Shown in pieces: positions 46,621-57,212 of a stretch of 64,000 nucleotides of DNA. The translations under genes were made by a program, and so were the position numbers. Position 1 is the first letter of the stretch. Each line of letters opens with the position of its first letter. Source of the stretch: Trichomonas vaginalis G3 (lineage: Eukaryota > Parabasalia > Trichomonadida > Trichomonadidae); contig NC_067208.1 in NCBI RefSeq assembly GCF_026262505.1, positions 18,733,962 to 18,797,961 of the forward strand, given 5' to 3'. The notes under the pieces were generated by a model that saw only the letters and a program-made list of their open reading frames with translations, had not been told where the DNA came from and made no database searches.

Positions 46621-49600
46621 CTAGAAAGATTTTGCATAGTTTGTATTTGAGTCTTCGCTTATTGTTTGCATGACTCTTTCCTGAGTTTCCGGTTCAAGCT
46701 CTTCAAACAGAGCTTGTCCATATGGAATAAGCTCGTTCCAAATATATGTTTTGTAGCCATTCTGTTTTCTTTCCATGTTACCAATAATATCTTTTGTGAA
46801 TGGGAAAGCTTTTACCCAATGTTTCAGTCTTGCGTCATTTATTTCTGTAGTTGGTTTTATTTTGTCAAGGAACATGTTTTTTCAATACTAACATTTCATT
46901 TGGTACTGTCCATTTGAGTTTTCTTAAATATTCATCCCTTCTCAGTTCATTGTCTGCAAAGTAATTTTTTATGACATTTTGCAAACTTTCGTTTGCAAGG
47001 TCATGTACAATAGGTTCTCTTCCTTCTCTCTCCCTAACTTTCTTTCTAAACTCTTCACCAAATATACCATCTCTATGGTTCTGTGTAGTTCTTTGAGATA
47101 AATGTTCTAGAACGTCAGGTGTTATATTTCCATCAGCCATGTTCATTTCATACTGGTCCAAAATATCTGCATCTTTCATATCTTTCAATGGCATTAAAGC
47201 CGCGCTGAAAATACCCGTTATATCTGGTTCACCATTCACTTCCATTGCGTCTACAACTTCTTGGAATTGAGGTTGTAAGTTTATGAACCACCTATCCGGA
47301 TTAGCTTTATGACCCCATCTCATTGTAGTTCCATCGTCTGCAGAAACAAAAGTAGGTTTGTTTCCATATTGGTTAGGTTCTGAATGAACTTTAAACAATG
47401 TTTCATTTCTATATGTTTTGTTGAAATTTAACCTTTTATTTTCACCGAGTTCAGCCAAAGATTGAACGTTATATGGTCGTAAGTAAAAAGGATTATTGTA
47501 TTTGCGTACATTATCTTTCAGTACTTCCATTCTATGCTGAATATTTTCATCTGATGTTGGAGTCTTTTGTATGTCGGTGAACATTTTTCGATATTCTTCT
47601 ACTATGTCAGCCGAATTTTTCTTAGACTCTTGGAAAGATTCCATATTCTCCGCATACACTTGTTGAGGGTCAAGATTTTTCGGCTGTTCCAAATCTTCAT
47701 CTAGTTCTGTGAAGTTAGTTTCCAAAGGAGGGACTTGTTCGTTTCCTTCAGGCTCTTCTAGCTGTTGTTGCTGAACTATTTCTTCCATGTCTGGTTGTAT
47801 CTGAACTTCTTCCTGTTGAGTTTCTTGTACCTCATCTGCTGGCATTTCATATATTCCGAGACCGTTTTTAACAAGTTCCCTATCTAAGTCATCCGGACTC
47901 ATAAACCTTTCTTCTTTCGTTCCGTCTCTATTTTTTACGCGTTTCATGAAGAGAGTTGAATTATCATTTAGCTCTGACACCAAATATCTCGGAGTAAATT
48001 CATTCATGTCATTTGGATGATATGCTATTAAATCATATCCCTTAGCGAGCTTGTATTTTCCAGGTTTGAGATTATATCCCATTTGATGCTGAACCATAAA
48101 GCTAAATAGGTTCGGGTCAGTATTTCCTTCCTTGAACTTTCTAATAGCTTCTTTATATCTGTCACTAAAGTCAAGAGTATCTGGGTAACCATAATCTTCC
48201 TTAAGCATTTTTAAGAATTCTTGGTTTCCTTTTTCTCTACTTCTTTTATGTCCTTGCTCTGTTTGTGGTTGTTGTTGTGCAGGGTTTTGAACTGTTGGTT
48301 GCTGTGCTGGTTGTGGAGGTGGTTGTTGTGCTGGTTTTGGTTGTGGTGCTGGATTTTGAACTGTTGGTTGCTGTGCTGGATTTTGAACTGTTGGTTTTGG
48401 TTGTTGTTGTGGTGCTGGATTTTGAACTGTTGGTTGTTGTGTTGGTTTTGGTGCATGCCTGTGTCTGTGTCCATGTGACGATGTAAATGTTTTAGGTAGT
48501 CCTGGTGCGGGTGCTTCTCTTGGAGGGTTTGGTGGTATATAAGTTCCACCAGCTGGCACATATGTTCCATCTGCAGCATAATGTCCTACCTGACTTTTCG
48601 TTTTTAAGAAAGCATTTACTAGGTCTGTTTTGGTCTGTTGTAACTCTTTTTCTTGACTTTCCACAACAGTTGCTCTAACGGCGTCATAGGCACTTTGAAC
48701 TGCCTGTCTCGTTGCTGCATCTGTTATTTTCGTCATATTTTGTGCTACTTCTCTTAACTCTTTGTCGAAACCTTCAGACTTCAGTTTCTTTCCAGATGAG
48801 AAGTCGTTCACTTGTTTCACCTTACTATGAAGAGCTTCGAAGGCATTCTTAAAGTCAGCATTCATTAAAGCTTCATTTGAACTGTCTTCATCCGCTTGTA
48901 TTTTTGTCCTTATTGACCCTATAAGTTGGGCTGCTTTAGCGTTGGCTTGGGCATCTAACCAGTCATTATTAGCTTTTATATATTCTGCGCTTTTCATTGC
49001 CTTTTGCATGGCTGCGTCGTTATTTTTACTTTCTTGTGCTAAGTTTTCATACTGTACGGATTGGTTTTGCAACTGTAAAAGTTTTTCTGCCTTTACATTT
49101 GCTTCAACTTCTTTTTTATACTCATCGCTATCCATATATGTCTTCAGGGCTTTTTGTTTTATCTCTTCATCTTTCAGTACTTTATATTGAGTAGTATGGT
49201 TTTTCAAATTTATAACATCTTGTTCCATTTTTGCTACTTCTGCTGCTTTTTCTGACACTTTTTTCGCATATTCCTCTGTACTTAGTTCTTTCAGTTGTTC
49301 TTCTTTCTTCTTTTTCTCTACGTTTAACTCATTGAGTTTCTTTGTGTGTCTGTCATATTCTAGTTTCTTTTCGTTTTCACTTATTTGTTTCTGTATGTCT
49401 ATGTTTGACTTTTTGACATCTGTTATTTGATTTTTGAGTGAACTCAAATTCATTTGACTTTGAGGGTTATAAGCTGTTCCGTCTGCAGCTCCACCATAGC
49501 CTGCCATTTTCGCTAAAAGTGCCGCTCTTAAACCCCCACTCTGTGCACCAATAACTCGGTTTAAAAGCATAGGGTTGCTTGACATTTGTTGCAACATAGT

Positions 49601-49711
49601 GGGGTCATTCATCATTTGTTGTTGCAACTGTTGTTGTGGTGTCAGTTTTACTATTGGATGTTTCAATGCTCCCTTCCTCTTACGTATATTCTTACGTAGC
49701 TTACGTGGCAT
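46621..49711 (-). pseudogene. Very large coiled-coil, Pro/Gln-repeat protein (Polinton 2)
   Basis: The main open frame is ~948 aa from the ATG at 49711 (MPRKLRKNIRKRKGALKHPI, highly basic). Order: basic start; Gln/Met-rich region (QQQLQQQMMNDPTMLQQMSS); long coiled coil of about 300 residues (KLNELNVEKKKKEEQLKELS and similar); a Pro/Gln tract with repeats of QPTVQNPAPQ and QPKPAQQ; an acidic Gln/Glu region; and a folded C-terminal part (PFYLRPYNVQSLAELGENKR, MRWGHKANPDRWFINLQPQF). No named family is recognised; size and company suggest a large virion or scaffolding protein. Leader TTTTTTACTTCACTTAA. Nearest gene to the right end. About one break. Confidence 0.6.
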
Positions 49712-49983
49712 TTTAAGTGAAGTAAAAAACGGTTTTGACAGATGTTTATATGACACTTTTTGTTCAGCACAAAAAAACTACTCGGTCAAAGTGTTGTCAG
49801 TTTTGTAAAATAACCGTCCTATCTCATTCTATAAGGGGGAAAAGGCTTCTCAAAGTATACTTCCTTGGAACGCCTGTAACTTTTCCTGTAGCGACGATAG
49901 ACCCTTACTTGTCCGGACAAAGTTATACTATTTTGAGTGCTCTACAAAAAAGTCAACGGCTGGCTCGTCCTCAGAAATTTTTT
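49712..49983. other. Inner right-end region of Polinton 2
   Basis: No gene is seen. Some short stretches are loosely related to the inner left end when reversed (for example CCAGCCG.TGAC...TTTTT at about 49935-49960 against 26785-26810), suggesting an older, longer terminal repeat that has diverged. Confidence 0.4.
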
Positions 49984-50031
49984 ATGGGCTAGAGGGCGCA
50001 ACGCGCCTGGAAGCCCCACTACCTTTTTTTT
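49984..50031 (-). repeat. Right terminal inverted repeat of Polinton 2
   Basis: GGGCTAGAGGGCGCAACGCG continuing CCTGGAAGCCCCACTACC and a T run is the reverse complement of the left end 26626-26676. Contains the GGCGC-AAC-GCGCC hairpin. The flanking duplication AAATT follows. Confidence 0.9.
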
Positions 50032-50077
50032 TAAATTATGTAGTATATAGTTTCACCATTATTTTCCCTTGGCTCGA

Positions 50078-50083
50078 TCATTA
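50078..50083 (+). promoter_or_regulatory. Trichomonad initiator (Inr) candidate for acyl-CoA synthetase
   Basis: TCATTA fits the T. vaginalis Inr consensus TCA(C/T)(A/T)(A/G), 42 bp before the ATG at 50125. The Polinton's right end is only ~46 bp upstream of it. Confidence 0.5.
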
Positions 50084-50124
50084 AAGGATTTATTTGAATA
50101 GTTTACAAAAATAGCAAAATTTTG

Positions 50125-52026
50125 ATGGGAAATGATTACAGTTGTGTTTTAGAAGATGCTGATCATCTACCAAATGAAACTGGCATTTTCCGTTCACCAT
50201 TATTAGGTAAATATTCATCAGAACGCTTTTTTGATCGTTTTATCGATGCTCCACAGATTGGAACACTATTTGACCTTCTCGAATACACGAAAAAGATAGC
50301 TCCTGACCTTCCATTTTACGGATCAAGAGTTTTTAACAACGGAGTTTGGGAAAATAGTTTCAAATTCATGAATAGAATTGAATTTTGTGAAAAAAGAGAT
50401 GCGATTGGTTCCTGTCTCATAACTAAAATCCCAGAGTTCGGCGCGAATATCGGAATATTAAGTCATAATAGAATTGAGTGGGTTTTGATTCAACACGCTT
50501 GCTATGCGTATGGATACATTCCAGTCCCTATTTACGATACATTTGGAACAGACAACATGCTTCATATCATCAATTTCTCTCATCTCACTCACGTTTTCAT
50601 TGTTTCTACGAAAGTCAAGCTTTTACTTGATAGTTTGACTGACGATTGCTGTCTAACAGATTTAATAGTATTCGATACAGAAGAAGACAAGTTTGATTTC
50701 GCGAGATACCAAAATCATCGAATTCATTTTCACAGATTTAGCGATTTCCTTGGCTTCAAACAACGATTTTCATACAGACTACCAACACCTGAGACCCCTG
50801 CTTTCATTATGTTCACTTCCGGAACATCAGGAGTCTCAAAAGGCTGCATTGTTACACATTCCAACTTAATTGCCACTTCCAACGCAATTATCATGTTCTG
50901 TATAGACTTTAAGCCATCGGACAGCATGTTGTCGTACCTCCCGCTCGCTCATATCTTCGAATCTTGCATGCATGTTGTTGCAATTAAAGTTTTAGGTTCT
51001 ATCGGCTTCTATTCGGGAGATTTGAAGCGTCTTACCGATGAATTCAAGATTCTCAAGCCTACAATTGCTATAGGAGTCCCCAGAGTCTTTGAAAGAATTC
51101 ATGACGGAGTTTTAGCCCAAATCAACAAGAAATCACCCGCAGTTCGTGCTATATTCAACGCAGCCTTCTCAGTTAAGTCCGTTCTTCTTAATACTTTGCG
51201 AATAAAACACGTACCAGGATTAGATTTGATCTTTAATCCAATCAGACAAGCCGCTGGTGGCAGGCTAAGGCTTTTCGTTGGAGGAGGATCTTATATACCC
51301 CCGGAACTGCAGCATTTCATGAGAATTGCCTTTAATTGCGATTTCCTCATCGGTTATGGCCTAACCGAAACCACCGGGCCAATTATCGGACAGTCCAGTT
51401 ACGATTGTTTCTGCGGAAACTGCGGAGTTCCCTTTGCCTGTGGAGAAGCCAAGTTAATTGACGTCGAAGAAACAGGCTACTATGCAAAGAACAACGAAGG
51501 AGAGTTGCTCGTTCGAGGACCAGGCGTAATCAAGAACTATTATAAGAACGAAGACGAGCAAAAGAACAATTTCGAAGAAGGATGGTTCAAGACAGGCGAT
51601 ATCTTCAAATTGAACAAAACAGGACAGTTCCAAATGATTGGCCGTCGTAAGGAAATCATCAAACTCTCACAAGGAGAGTATATTTCCATACAAAAATTAA
51701 TGAATATTTATTCACAAGTTCCAGGAATCGCACAAATCTATATCCATGCTGAGATGACGTCAAGATTCCCTACTGCAATAGTAGTTTTGCAGCCAAACTT
51801 CTCCGCGGACGAGAATTACATATTATCTCAATTTGATCAGCTCGGAAAACAGTACAAACTTAATGGTTTCGAGATTATTAAGGGAGTTTTCATTTCTCCT
51901 GAGGAGTTTTCCCCTCAAAATGGATTATTAACGCCATCAATGAAACAATGTAGAGGAAGAATAGCTGAGAAGTTCGCAAATCAACTTGCAGCGCTTGAAG
52001 GAAAGGAATTGAGATCAAAATGCTAG
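50125..52026 (+). CDS. Long-chain fatty acid--CoA ligase (ACSL type)
   Basis: A 633-aa member of the adenylate-forming enzymes that activates fatty acids to acyl-CoA with ATP. The phosphate-binding motif FTSGTSGVSKGCIVTHSN lies near residues 230-247; IGYGLTETTGP near 410 is the AMP-binding motif; GWFKTGDI near 487 and GRRKEIIKLSQGEYIS near 507 are the hinge and C-terminal domain motifs of the eukaryotic long-chain group. Length fits ACSLs. The start is the ATG at 50125 (a TTG just before it is not needed). No intron. Trichomonads do not make fatty acids de novo and rely on scavenging, so this enzyme would feed imported fatty acids into lipid remodelling. The upstream promoter region adjoins Polinton 2. 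Confidence 0.93.
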   Translation: MGNDYSCVLEDADHLPNETGIFRSPLLGKYSSERFFDRFIDAPQIGTLFDLLEYTKKIAPDLPFYGSRVFNNGVWENSFKFMNRIEFCEKRDAIGSCLITKIPEFGANIGILSHNRIEWVLIQHACYAYGYIPVPIYDTFGTDNMLHIINFSHLTHVFIVSTKVKLLLDSLTDDCCLTDLIVFDTEEDKFDFARYQNHRIHFHRFSDFLGFKQRFSYRLPTPETPAFIMFTSGTSGVSKGCIVTHSNLIATSNAIIMFCIDFKPSDSMLSYLPLAHIFESCMHVVAIKVLGSIGFYSGDLKRLTDEFKILKPTIAIGVPRVFERIHDGVLAQINKKSPAVRAIFNAAFSVKSVLLNTLRIKHVPGLDLIFNPIRQAAGGRLRLFVGGGSYIPPELQHFMRIAFNCDFLIGYGLTETTGPIIGQSSYDCFCGNCGVPFACGEAKLIDVEETGYYAKNNEGELLVRGPGVIKNYYKNEDEQKNNFEEGWFKTGDIFKLNKTGQFQMIGRRKEIIKLSQGEYISIQKLMNIYSQVPGIAQIYIHAEMTSRFPTAIVVLQPNFSADENYILSQFDQLGKQYKLNGFEIIKGVFISPEEFSPQNGLLTPSMKQCRGRIAEKFANQLAALEGKELRSKC

Positions 52027-53322
52027 ATTTTTATTTTAATTTATTTATTTTTTTATATATAATATTTGTTTTTTAAAATTGTAAACAAAATATAAATATT
52101 ACTCTCTATTTCATTAATAACCTTTCATTTCCACAACTTAAAACTGATTCAAAAATTCATATTTTATCTTTACAAAGATCATGATTGAAACAAGCAGTGC
52201 AGCATTTCGAATATTAATGAGATTATTTCATATTTTATAAATGCTAATGATATCGCATAGGATTCTAAACCTCGATATCCAAATAATTAGTTGATTCGCT
52301 GTAGAATTGACATATATTAGTAGAAAAATTATAGATTAACAAAAATGAAAAGGCTTTAGCGATTTAGAACACAATAAAAATGGTTTGTTCAGCTCTAAAT
52401 TTTAAATTTTCAAAAAATTTAACCTCATTTTTCCAAAAAAATCGAGAATTGAAAAAAACGTTATCATTTTATAGAAAATTACTTAGGCTTTTTCTAAAAT
52501 GGAAAAAATTTAGAGAAATTCACCAAGGGGAACTTCATTCTAGGTGTCCAAGGCAATTGCTATCAGTCAAAAAACCTCGAAAATTTTAAATATTGAAATC
52601 GATTTTCATCAATCACTTAAAATCGATTGTTTGCAGTCGATGTTATTAGATATTATTAAATTCTAGTATATTTGAACATACTATAAATCATTTTTTTAAA
52701 CTTATCAAAATTTCGCGCAATTTAACAATGCTCCAACTCTTATACACAGTTACCATTACCACAGTCTCATTTTAAGAAGAGATGATTAATAAAATCTAAG
52801 ATCTAACGGTTTATTTACCCAATTCGAAAAGTATTTTTAATTATAAATCCTTATTTGTTCATGTTTTATATACAGATGTAGAAAGAAAAATGAGTAAAGT
52901 GTTACTTCACAAAAATACCTGGAAGCACCTTAATCAATAAACAATTTACTTTTTTAGCATCGAATTTTGCTCGTCTTGAGCCAAATTTTTCGTTTAATTT
53001 TAATAATACGATACAATATATATGTTGTCAAGTAAAATATGTATATTTTAGAAGATCATAATATATCTCGAAATCAAACGAAAGTCATTCTATGAGTCCA
53101 TACACACTATTACTATACTTCACATGCAAAGCATAATGGGAACAATTTTGGCTGATACCTTTGTTGTCGACCAAGTTCCCCCTTTTTTTGATGTATATGC
53201 AATTTCGATAATAGATAAGTGTAATATACCCAAACCACCGATTACTCTTTGTTCATTCAAATTTTCAGATCATTTTTTACCAATTGAAATTTTTGACATT
53301 TCGACATCAAAATGGATTCTAG
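52027..53322. other. Intergenic AT-rich region
   Basis: No credible gene. The longest open stretches (about 69-74 codons) are low-complexity and start or end at random. The 3' end of the acyl-CoA synthetase transcript and the lost front of the BspA-like gene would lie here. Confidence 0.5.
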
Positions 53323-54201
53323 CTCTTTACACAACTGAGTTGGAATGATGCAACAAAAGAATGGATCATTGAAGCATCAGGTACACTACAAAGACAAACA
53401 TTACATAAAGATGCTGTTTCGATTATTGTCACAGGCGAAGTTACAAGCACCGCAGATGATGTTTTCAATGGATATTCAAATCTCAGATTTTTAACACTCC
53501 CCGATAGCGTTAAAAGTCTAGGAAATAATGTTTTTTCCTACACTCTCGTTCGAACATTTCGAATTCCGAATAATTTATCTACTTTAAGTGAATCAATCAG
53601 CTTTGATTTCGCAACAAGTTTCCAGCAATTCATTACTGATCCAGAGTGCTTATATTTCTCAACAATTGATGGCGTTTTATACAATAAAAATAAAAATACG
53701 TTAATCTACTACCCGAGTGGTAGAATTGATCACGTATATAGTGTTCCTTTTGGAACAAAAACAATAGCAGCCAATTCTTTTGCTGATTTAGTTTATTTAG
53801 AACAATTAATTCTTCCGCAAACAACAAGTGTTATAGAAGGCAACTTTATTATGAGGACATCTATCCTTAAATCCATAATTATATATAGATTTAACAATGA
53901 ATCGAATTCTTTAACTTTTTCAGCTCCAAGTACCAATTTTTTTGCATCAACCATTAATAGTTCAGCAATCAAATACGTAAATTCATCTATTTACGCTGTG
54001 TTTGAACATAGATCATTAAGGCTTATTGATGTCAATAAACCATTTTCTCAAAATTTATCATTTTTAAAAGATATTAAACTAGATAACATCACAATTGACT
54101 TATTGGGAACATATCAATTAATGAAATGTCAATCAATCAAACCTCTTTCATTTTTCAATCCATCAAATACATTTCCCTTGATGGTTTTCATTTTAATATG
54201 A
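53323..54201 (+). pseudogene. BspA-like leucine-rich-repeat protein, 5'-truncated
   Basis: An open frame of ~292 codons with no ATG at its front: a TAG at 53320 precedes it and the first in-frame ATG is at 53851, deep inside. It encodes LRR_5/BspA repeats: SWNDATKEWIIEASGTL, then VFNGYSNLRFLTLPDSVKSL, NVFSYTLVRTFRIPNNLSTL, the GVLYNKNKNTLIYYPSG insert, and NSFADLVYLEQLILPQTTSV. BspA-like proteins are a very large trichomonad surface-protein family, usually longer, often with a C-terminal membrane segment absent here. Most likely a truncated copy. The LRR register is kept throughout, so loss was probably recent or the gene is a donor fragment. Confidence 0.8.
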
Positions 54202-54575
54202 ATAAACATATATTATTTAGATTATAAGACCTTCTGAACTCATACACATAATTTATTTTTATAGACATATCTTTCCAATCATCTACGACAATAACATGAT
54301 GTCCCAGTTTAAAAAATGAGAGAGAAACATTACTTTGTGTAATTGTACTTAATCCAATAACACAAAGTGTAATTCTTGCAAGGCTTTCAAAATATTCACA
54401 TATTGAAGCTATAATTTACATGATTTTTGATTACAGTAGATTGAAAAATTTGGTCTTGAGCTTATCTTTGAAAAAAAAAAGAAGTACAAGTTAAATTACT
54501 GAAGACAGAATTTTCCTAAGCGTATTTAACTGGATTAAGGATATCTAATAATTTAATTATTCTATAAACAAAATT
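54202..54575. other. Intergenic region between convergent genes
   Basis: No gene or repeat recognised; AT-rich with a poly-A run near 54472-54481. Confidence 0.4.
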
Positions 54576-55028
54576 TTATTTCCAATTAATTTGTTTTGGA
54601 TGAACAGTTTTATTTTCATCATCAACTTCACGGTCTATTGTTGAGAGATCAAGCCCATCAAATGATGTAGCTGTTGCAGGAATTTCATTTGATACAAAAT
54701 ATAGTATTTTATTAAATTCCTGGTCTTTGTAAAGAGCTCGAACTGTTAATCCTGCTAATGCTGCTTCTTCGAATGGTATTTTGCTGACTTGTGGTGGTTT
54801 TGCTTTAATTACGAATCTGCTTAAGCCAACTTCAATTGGTCCGATTTTCTTTGATGCTAAAATTTGTTCATATTCAGATCCTTGTTGTGTACTTCCAACA
54901 TAAATAACTTCCAATTTAATAAATGTTGAAATTGGGGAAGTGCATTCGATTGTTATATCAAATATAAAATCATCAGTAAACTTGCCTTGTGGATTGACAA
55001 CATCGACTTTGTCCACAATGATGCTCAT
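54576..55028 (-). CDS. ASF1: Histone chaperone ASF1
   Basis: A 150-aa protein spanning the whole ASF1 immunoglobulin-like core, which binds the H3-H4 dimer and hands it to CAF-1 or HIR during nucleosome assembly. Matches to the family: start MSIIVDKVDVVNPQGKF with FDITIECTSPI; LEVIYVGSTQQGSEYEQIL (family 'IYVGSAESE.YDQ.L'); GPIEVGLSRFVIKAKPP (family 'GPVPAG.H.FVF.A..P'); LTVRALYKDQEF and LYFVSNE (family 'LTC.Y..QEF.RVGYYVNNEY'). The C-terminal tail is short, without the long acidic tail of fungal ASF1. It diverges from the ankyrin gene, with ~270 bp between. Confidence 0.93.
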   Translation of the reverse strand: MSIIVDKVDVVNPQGKFTDDFIFDITIECTSPISTFIKLEVIYVGSTQQGSEYEQILASKKIGPIEVGLSRFVIKAKPPQVSKIPFEEAALAGLTVRALYKDQEFNKILYFVSNEIPATATSFDGLDLSTIDREVDDENKTVHPKQINWK

Positions 55029-55301
55029 TTTAGAAATTTTTAAACGTCCACAATTCTATCAATTTCCTATGAAATGAATTGTAATTATAGTGTATAGAAG
55101 GAAATACGCCTATGAGACCATGAATTTTAATCTTTATTCATAAAAAAAGCAAATAGACACGATATTACAATCGATTGCACTATTCCTCAAATGAATTTTT
55201 GAATGAGAAGATTTTCAACCTCATAAATTATTCATCCTGAACTATGGAGCTTAGCAACGAGTTAATCTTGGATTGTAAAGGATTTGTAAAATAAAATAAA
55301 A

Positions 55302-57212
55302 ATGACATCATTTATCTCTTGAATAAATGTAAAGTTCTCAAACGTTATCGATCTTGATTTTATTGCGAAGAACACACGAGAATATCTCGATCAAGAAAAC
55401 TTTTTTGAGATCATCGACCCCGAAAACATTCCAGAAGTTTTAGAAAAAACAAATTTTGATCCAAACTATTTCAAACGTTTTGTTTCGCAAGGTAAAACAA
55501 AGTTTTCATTATCGGAGCTATATAAATATGCTCGAAAATGCAATGTTTCAATTAGTTCCTTTGAAGATGTTGTTAACGTCCTCGACATCTACGAAAAAAA
55601 TTTGAAACTCAAGCCAACAACCGGAATAATTGACTTCCTTAATAATAAATGCAATGCAGAAACAACGAAATTAAAGACAAAAATACAAAATCTTCAAGCA
55701 AAGATCATGATACTTGAATCGGATAACAAAAACTGTAAAGATACTATCGAACAATACAAAACCGAATTATTGAAACCGCGTATAAACAACGAGTTAATCC
55801 AGTACCAGAATGATATTGTCTATCTTAAAAGTACTATCGAAAAGCTCCAAAACGAATTATCTGAAGAAAAGAATAAGAATGAAAACAATTTAAAGGTAAT
55901 CTTTTCACTCAATTCTAAGAACGCTCAGCTCATAAATGAAAATTCATCACTCAATTCTAAGAACACTCAGCTCATAACTGAAAATTCAACACTCAATTCT
56001 CAGAATGAAAATCTCAAAAAAGAAGTGACAGATCGCAACAATTCCGAAATAACAGAACTAAATAACCAAATCTATCAGCTTAAATGCAAAGTATCACAAC
56101 TCAACGAGCAAAATGAAGAACTCGAAGATGAAATGAAGAACAAAGAAAAACAATTTAATCGAATACGTCAATCTTATGATCAAATTGTTAAAACTGCTGA
56201 ATTACCTTTGAGTTGTGATTTTGCAACTGCATCTGATTTCCTTAAGAAACTTTCAAAAAGTGGTGAAAAATTGAGGATGTCTATTGCATGTGCAACTGGA
56301 TTAAGCGAAAAGAAAGATTCAGAAGAGAATACTCCACTTATTTGGGCGTGCTTTAATGGAGATCTTCAATTTGCAAAATCACTTATTGAAGGAGGTTGTG
56401 ATAAATATGTAGTTAATAAATTCGGAAATAATTGTTTAATAACATCATCAAGCGGTAAACTCGAAGTTGTTAAATATTTAATTGAACTTGGTTTTGACAA
56501 AAATTGGCGAAATAAAACTGATGGATTTAATGCAATTATTTGTGCTTCTCAAACCGGTAATCTTGATATTGTTAAATATCTTGTATCAGTTGGTTGTGAT
56601 GCAAACTCTAAAGAAAATGCTAATGCAAATTGTATTTATTTTGCATCATCAAAAGGTCATCTTGAAGTGGTTAAATATCTTGTATCACTTGGAGTAAATC
56701 CAAATGAAAAAGATAATAATGGATATAATTCAATTCTTGTTGCGTCAGAATTTGGTCATCTTGAAGTAGTAAAATATCTGAAAAGTATTGGCTGCGATGT
56801 GAACTCTAAAAATAATGATAATAGAAATGGTATATTCTTGGCATCAATAAATGGGTCCCTTAAGGTAATTAAATATCTTATTTCAATGGGTGTAAATCCA
56901 GATGAAAAAGATAAAGATGGGGCTACTCCATTAATGGCTGCATCATCAAATGGTCATCTTGATTTTGTTAAATATTTAATTCAAAAAGGATGCAATAAAA
57001 ATGAAAAATCTACCAATAATGATTCTCCGCTTCATTATGCAGCTTCACAAGGAAACATTAGTGTTGTTGAATATTTGATTTCAATTGGGGTCAATATTAA
57101 TGATAAAAGCAATGATGGAAAAACTCCACTTGATTATGCAAAAGAAAATCAATACAAAAATGAAAATTGCAAAAAAGTCATAAATCTGCTAATTAAAGCA
57201 GGCGCAAAATAA
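55302..57212 (+). CDS. Ankyrin-repeat protein with coiled-coil N-terminal half; in-frame TGA at codon 7
   Basis: A frame of ~636 codons. The ATG at 55302 (MTSFIS) is followed in frame by TGA at 55320-55322. The frame is then open to 57212, and the first later in-frame ATG is at 55707. Residues ~8-100 form a helical trichomonad N-terminal domain (DPNYFKRFVSQGKTKFSLSE). Residues ~105-300 are a coiled coil with 14-residue repeats (LNSKNAQLINENSS). From ~345 come about nine ankyrin repeats (GHLEVVKYLVSLGVNPNEKD and similar) to the end. This is a big trichomonad family, probably of protein-protein scaffolds. The TGA may be a true nonsense mutation, an assembly error, or initiation may occur downstream. 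Confidence 0.88.

Larger units (their letters stand above)
26626..50031. mobile_element. Maverick/Polinton element 2 (decayed, ends visible)
   Basis: A ~23.4 kb Polinton. The ends are inverted: left AAAAAAAAAGGTAGTGGGGC, right GCCCCACTACCTTTTTTTT. It is bounded by a short direct duplication reading TAAATT or TTAAATT (26619-26625 and 50031-50037); the homopolymer makes its exact length ambiguous, and the family norm is 6 bp. Contents: adenine methyltransferase, fibre-like protein, integrase, family B polymerase, KilA-N block, packaging ATPase, SF3 helicase, penton-like and major capsid proteins, and a ~950-aa coiled-coil protein. It is broken, with very roughly twenty breaks by eye, but the polymerase, ATPase, one minor-capsid-like gene and many small genes look whole. 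The ends still match well, so the insertion looks fairly young. Confidence 0.9.

Noticed and set aside
46006-49992. Plus-strand open frames of 70-85 codons opposite the capsid and coiled-coil genes
   Set aside because: They are antisense shadows: Trp/Leu/Cys-rich strings mirror the Gln/Asn/Pro codons of the real genes.
53124-53348. A 74-codon open frame just before the BspA-like repeats
   Set aside because: No LRR pattern and a different frame from the repeats; it looks like chance and cannot be claimed as the gene's start.
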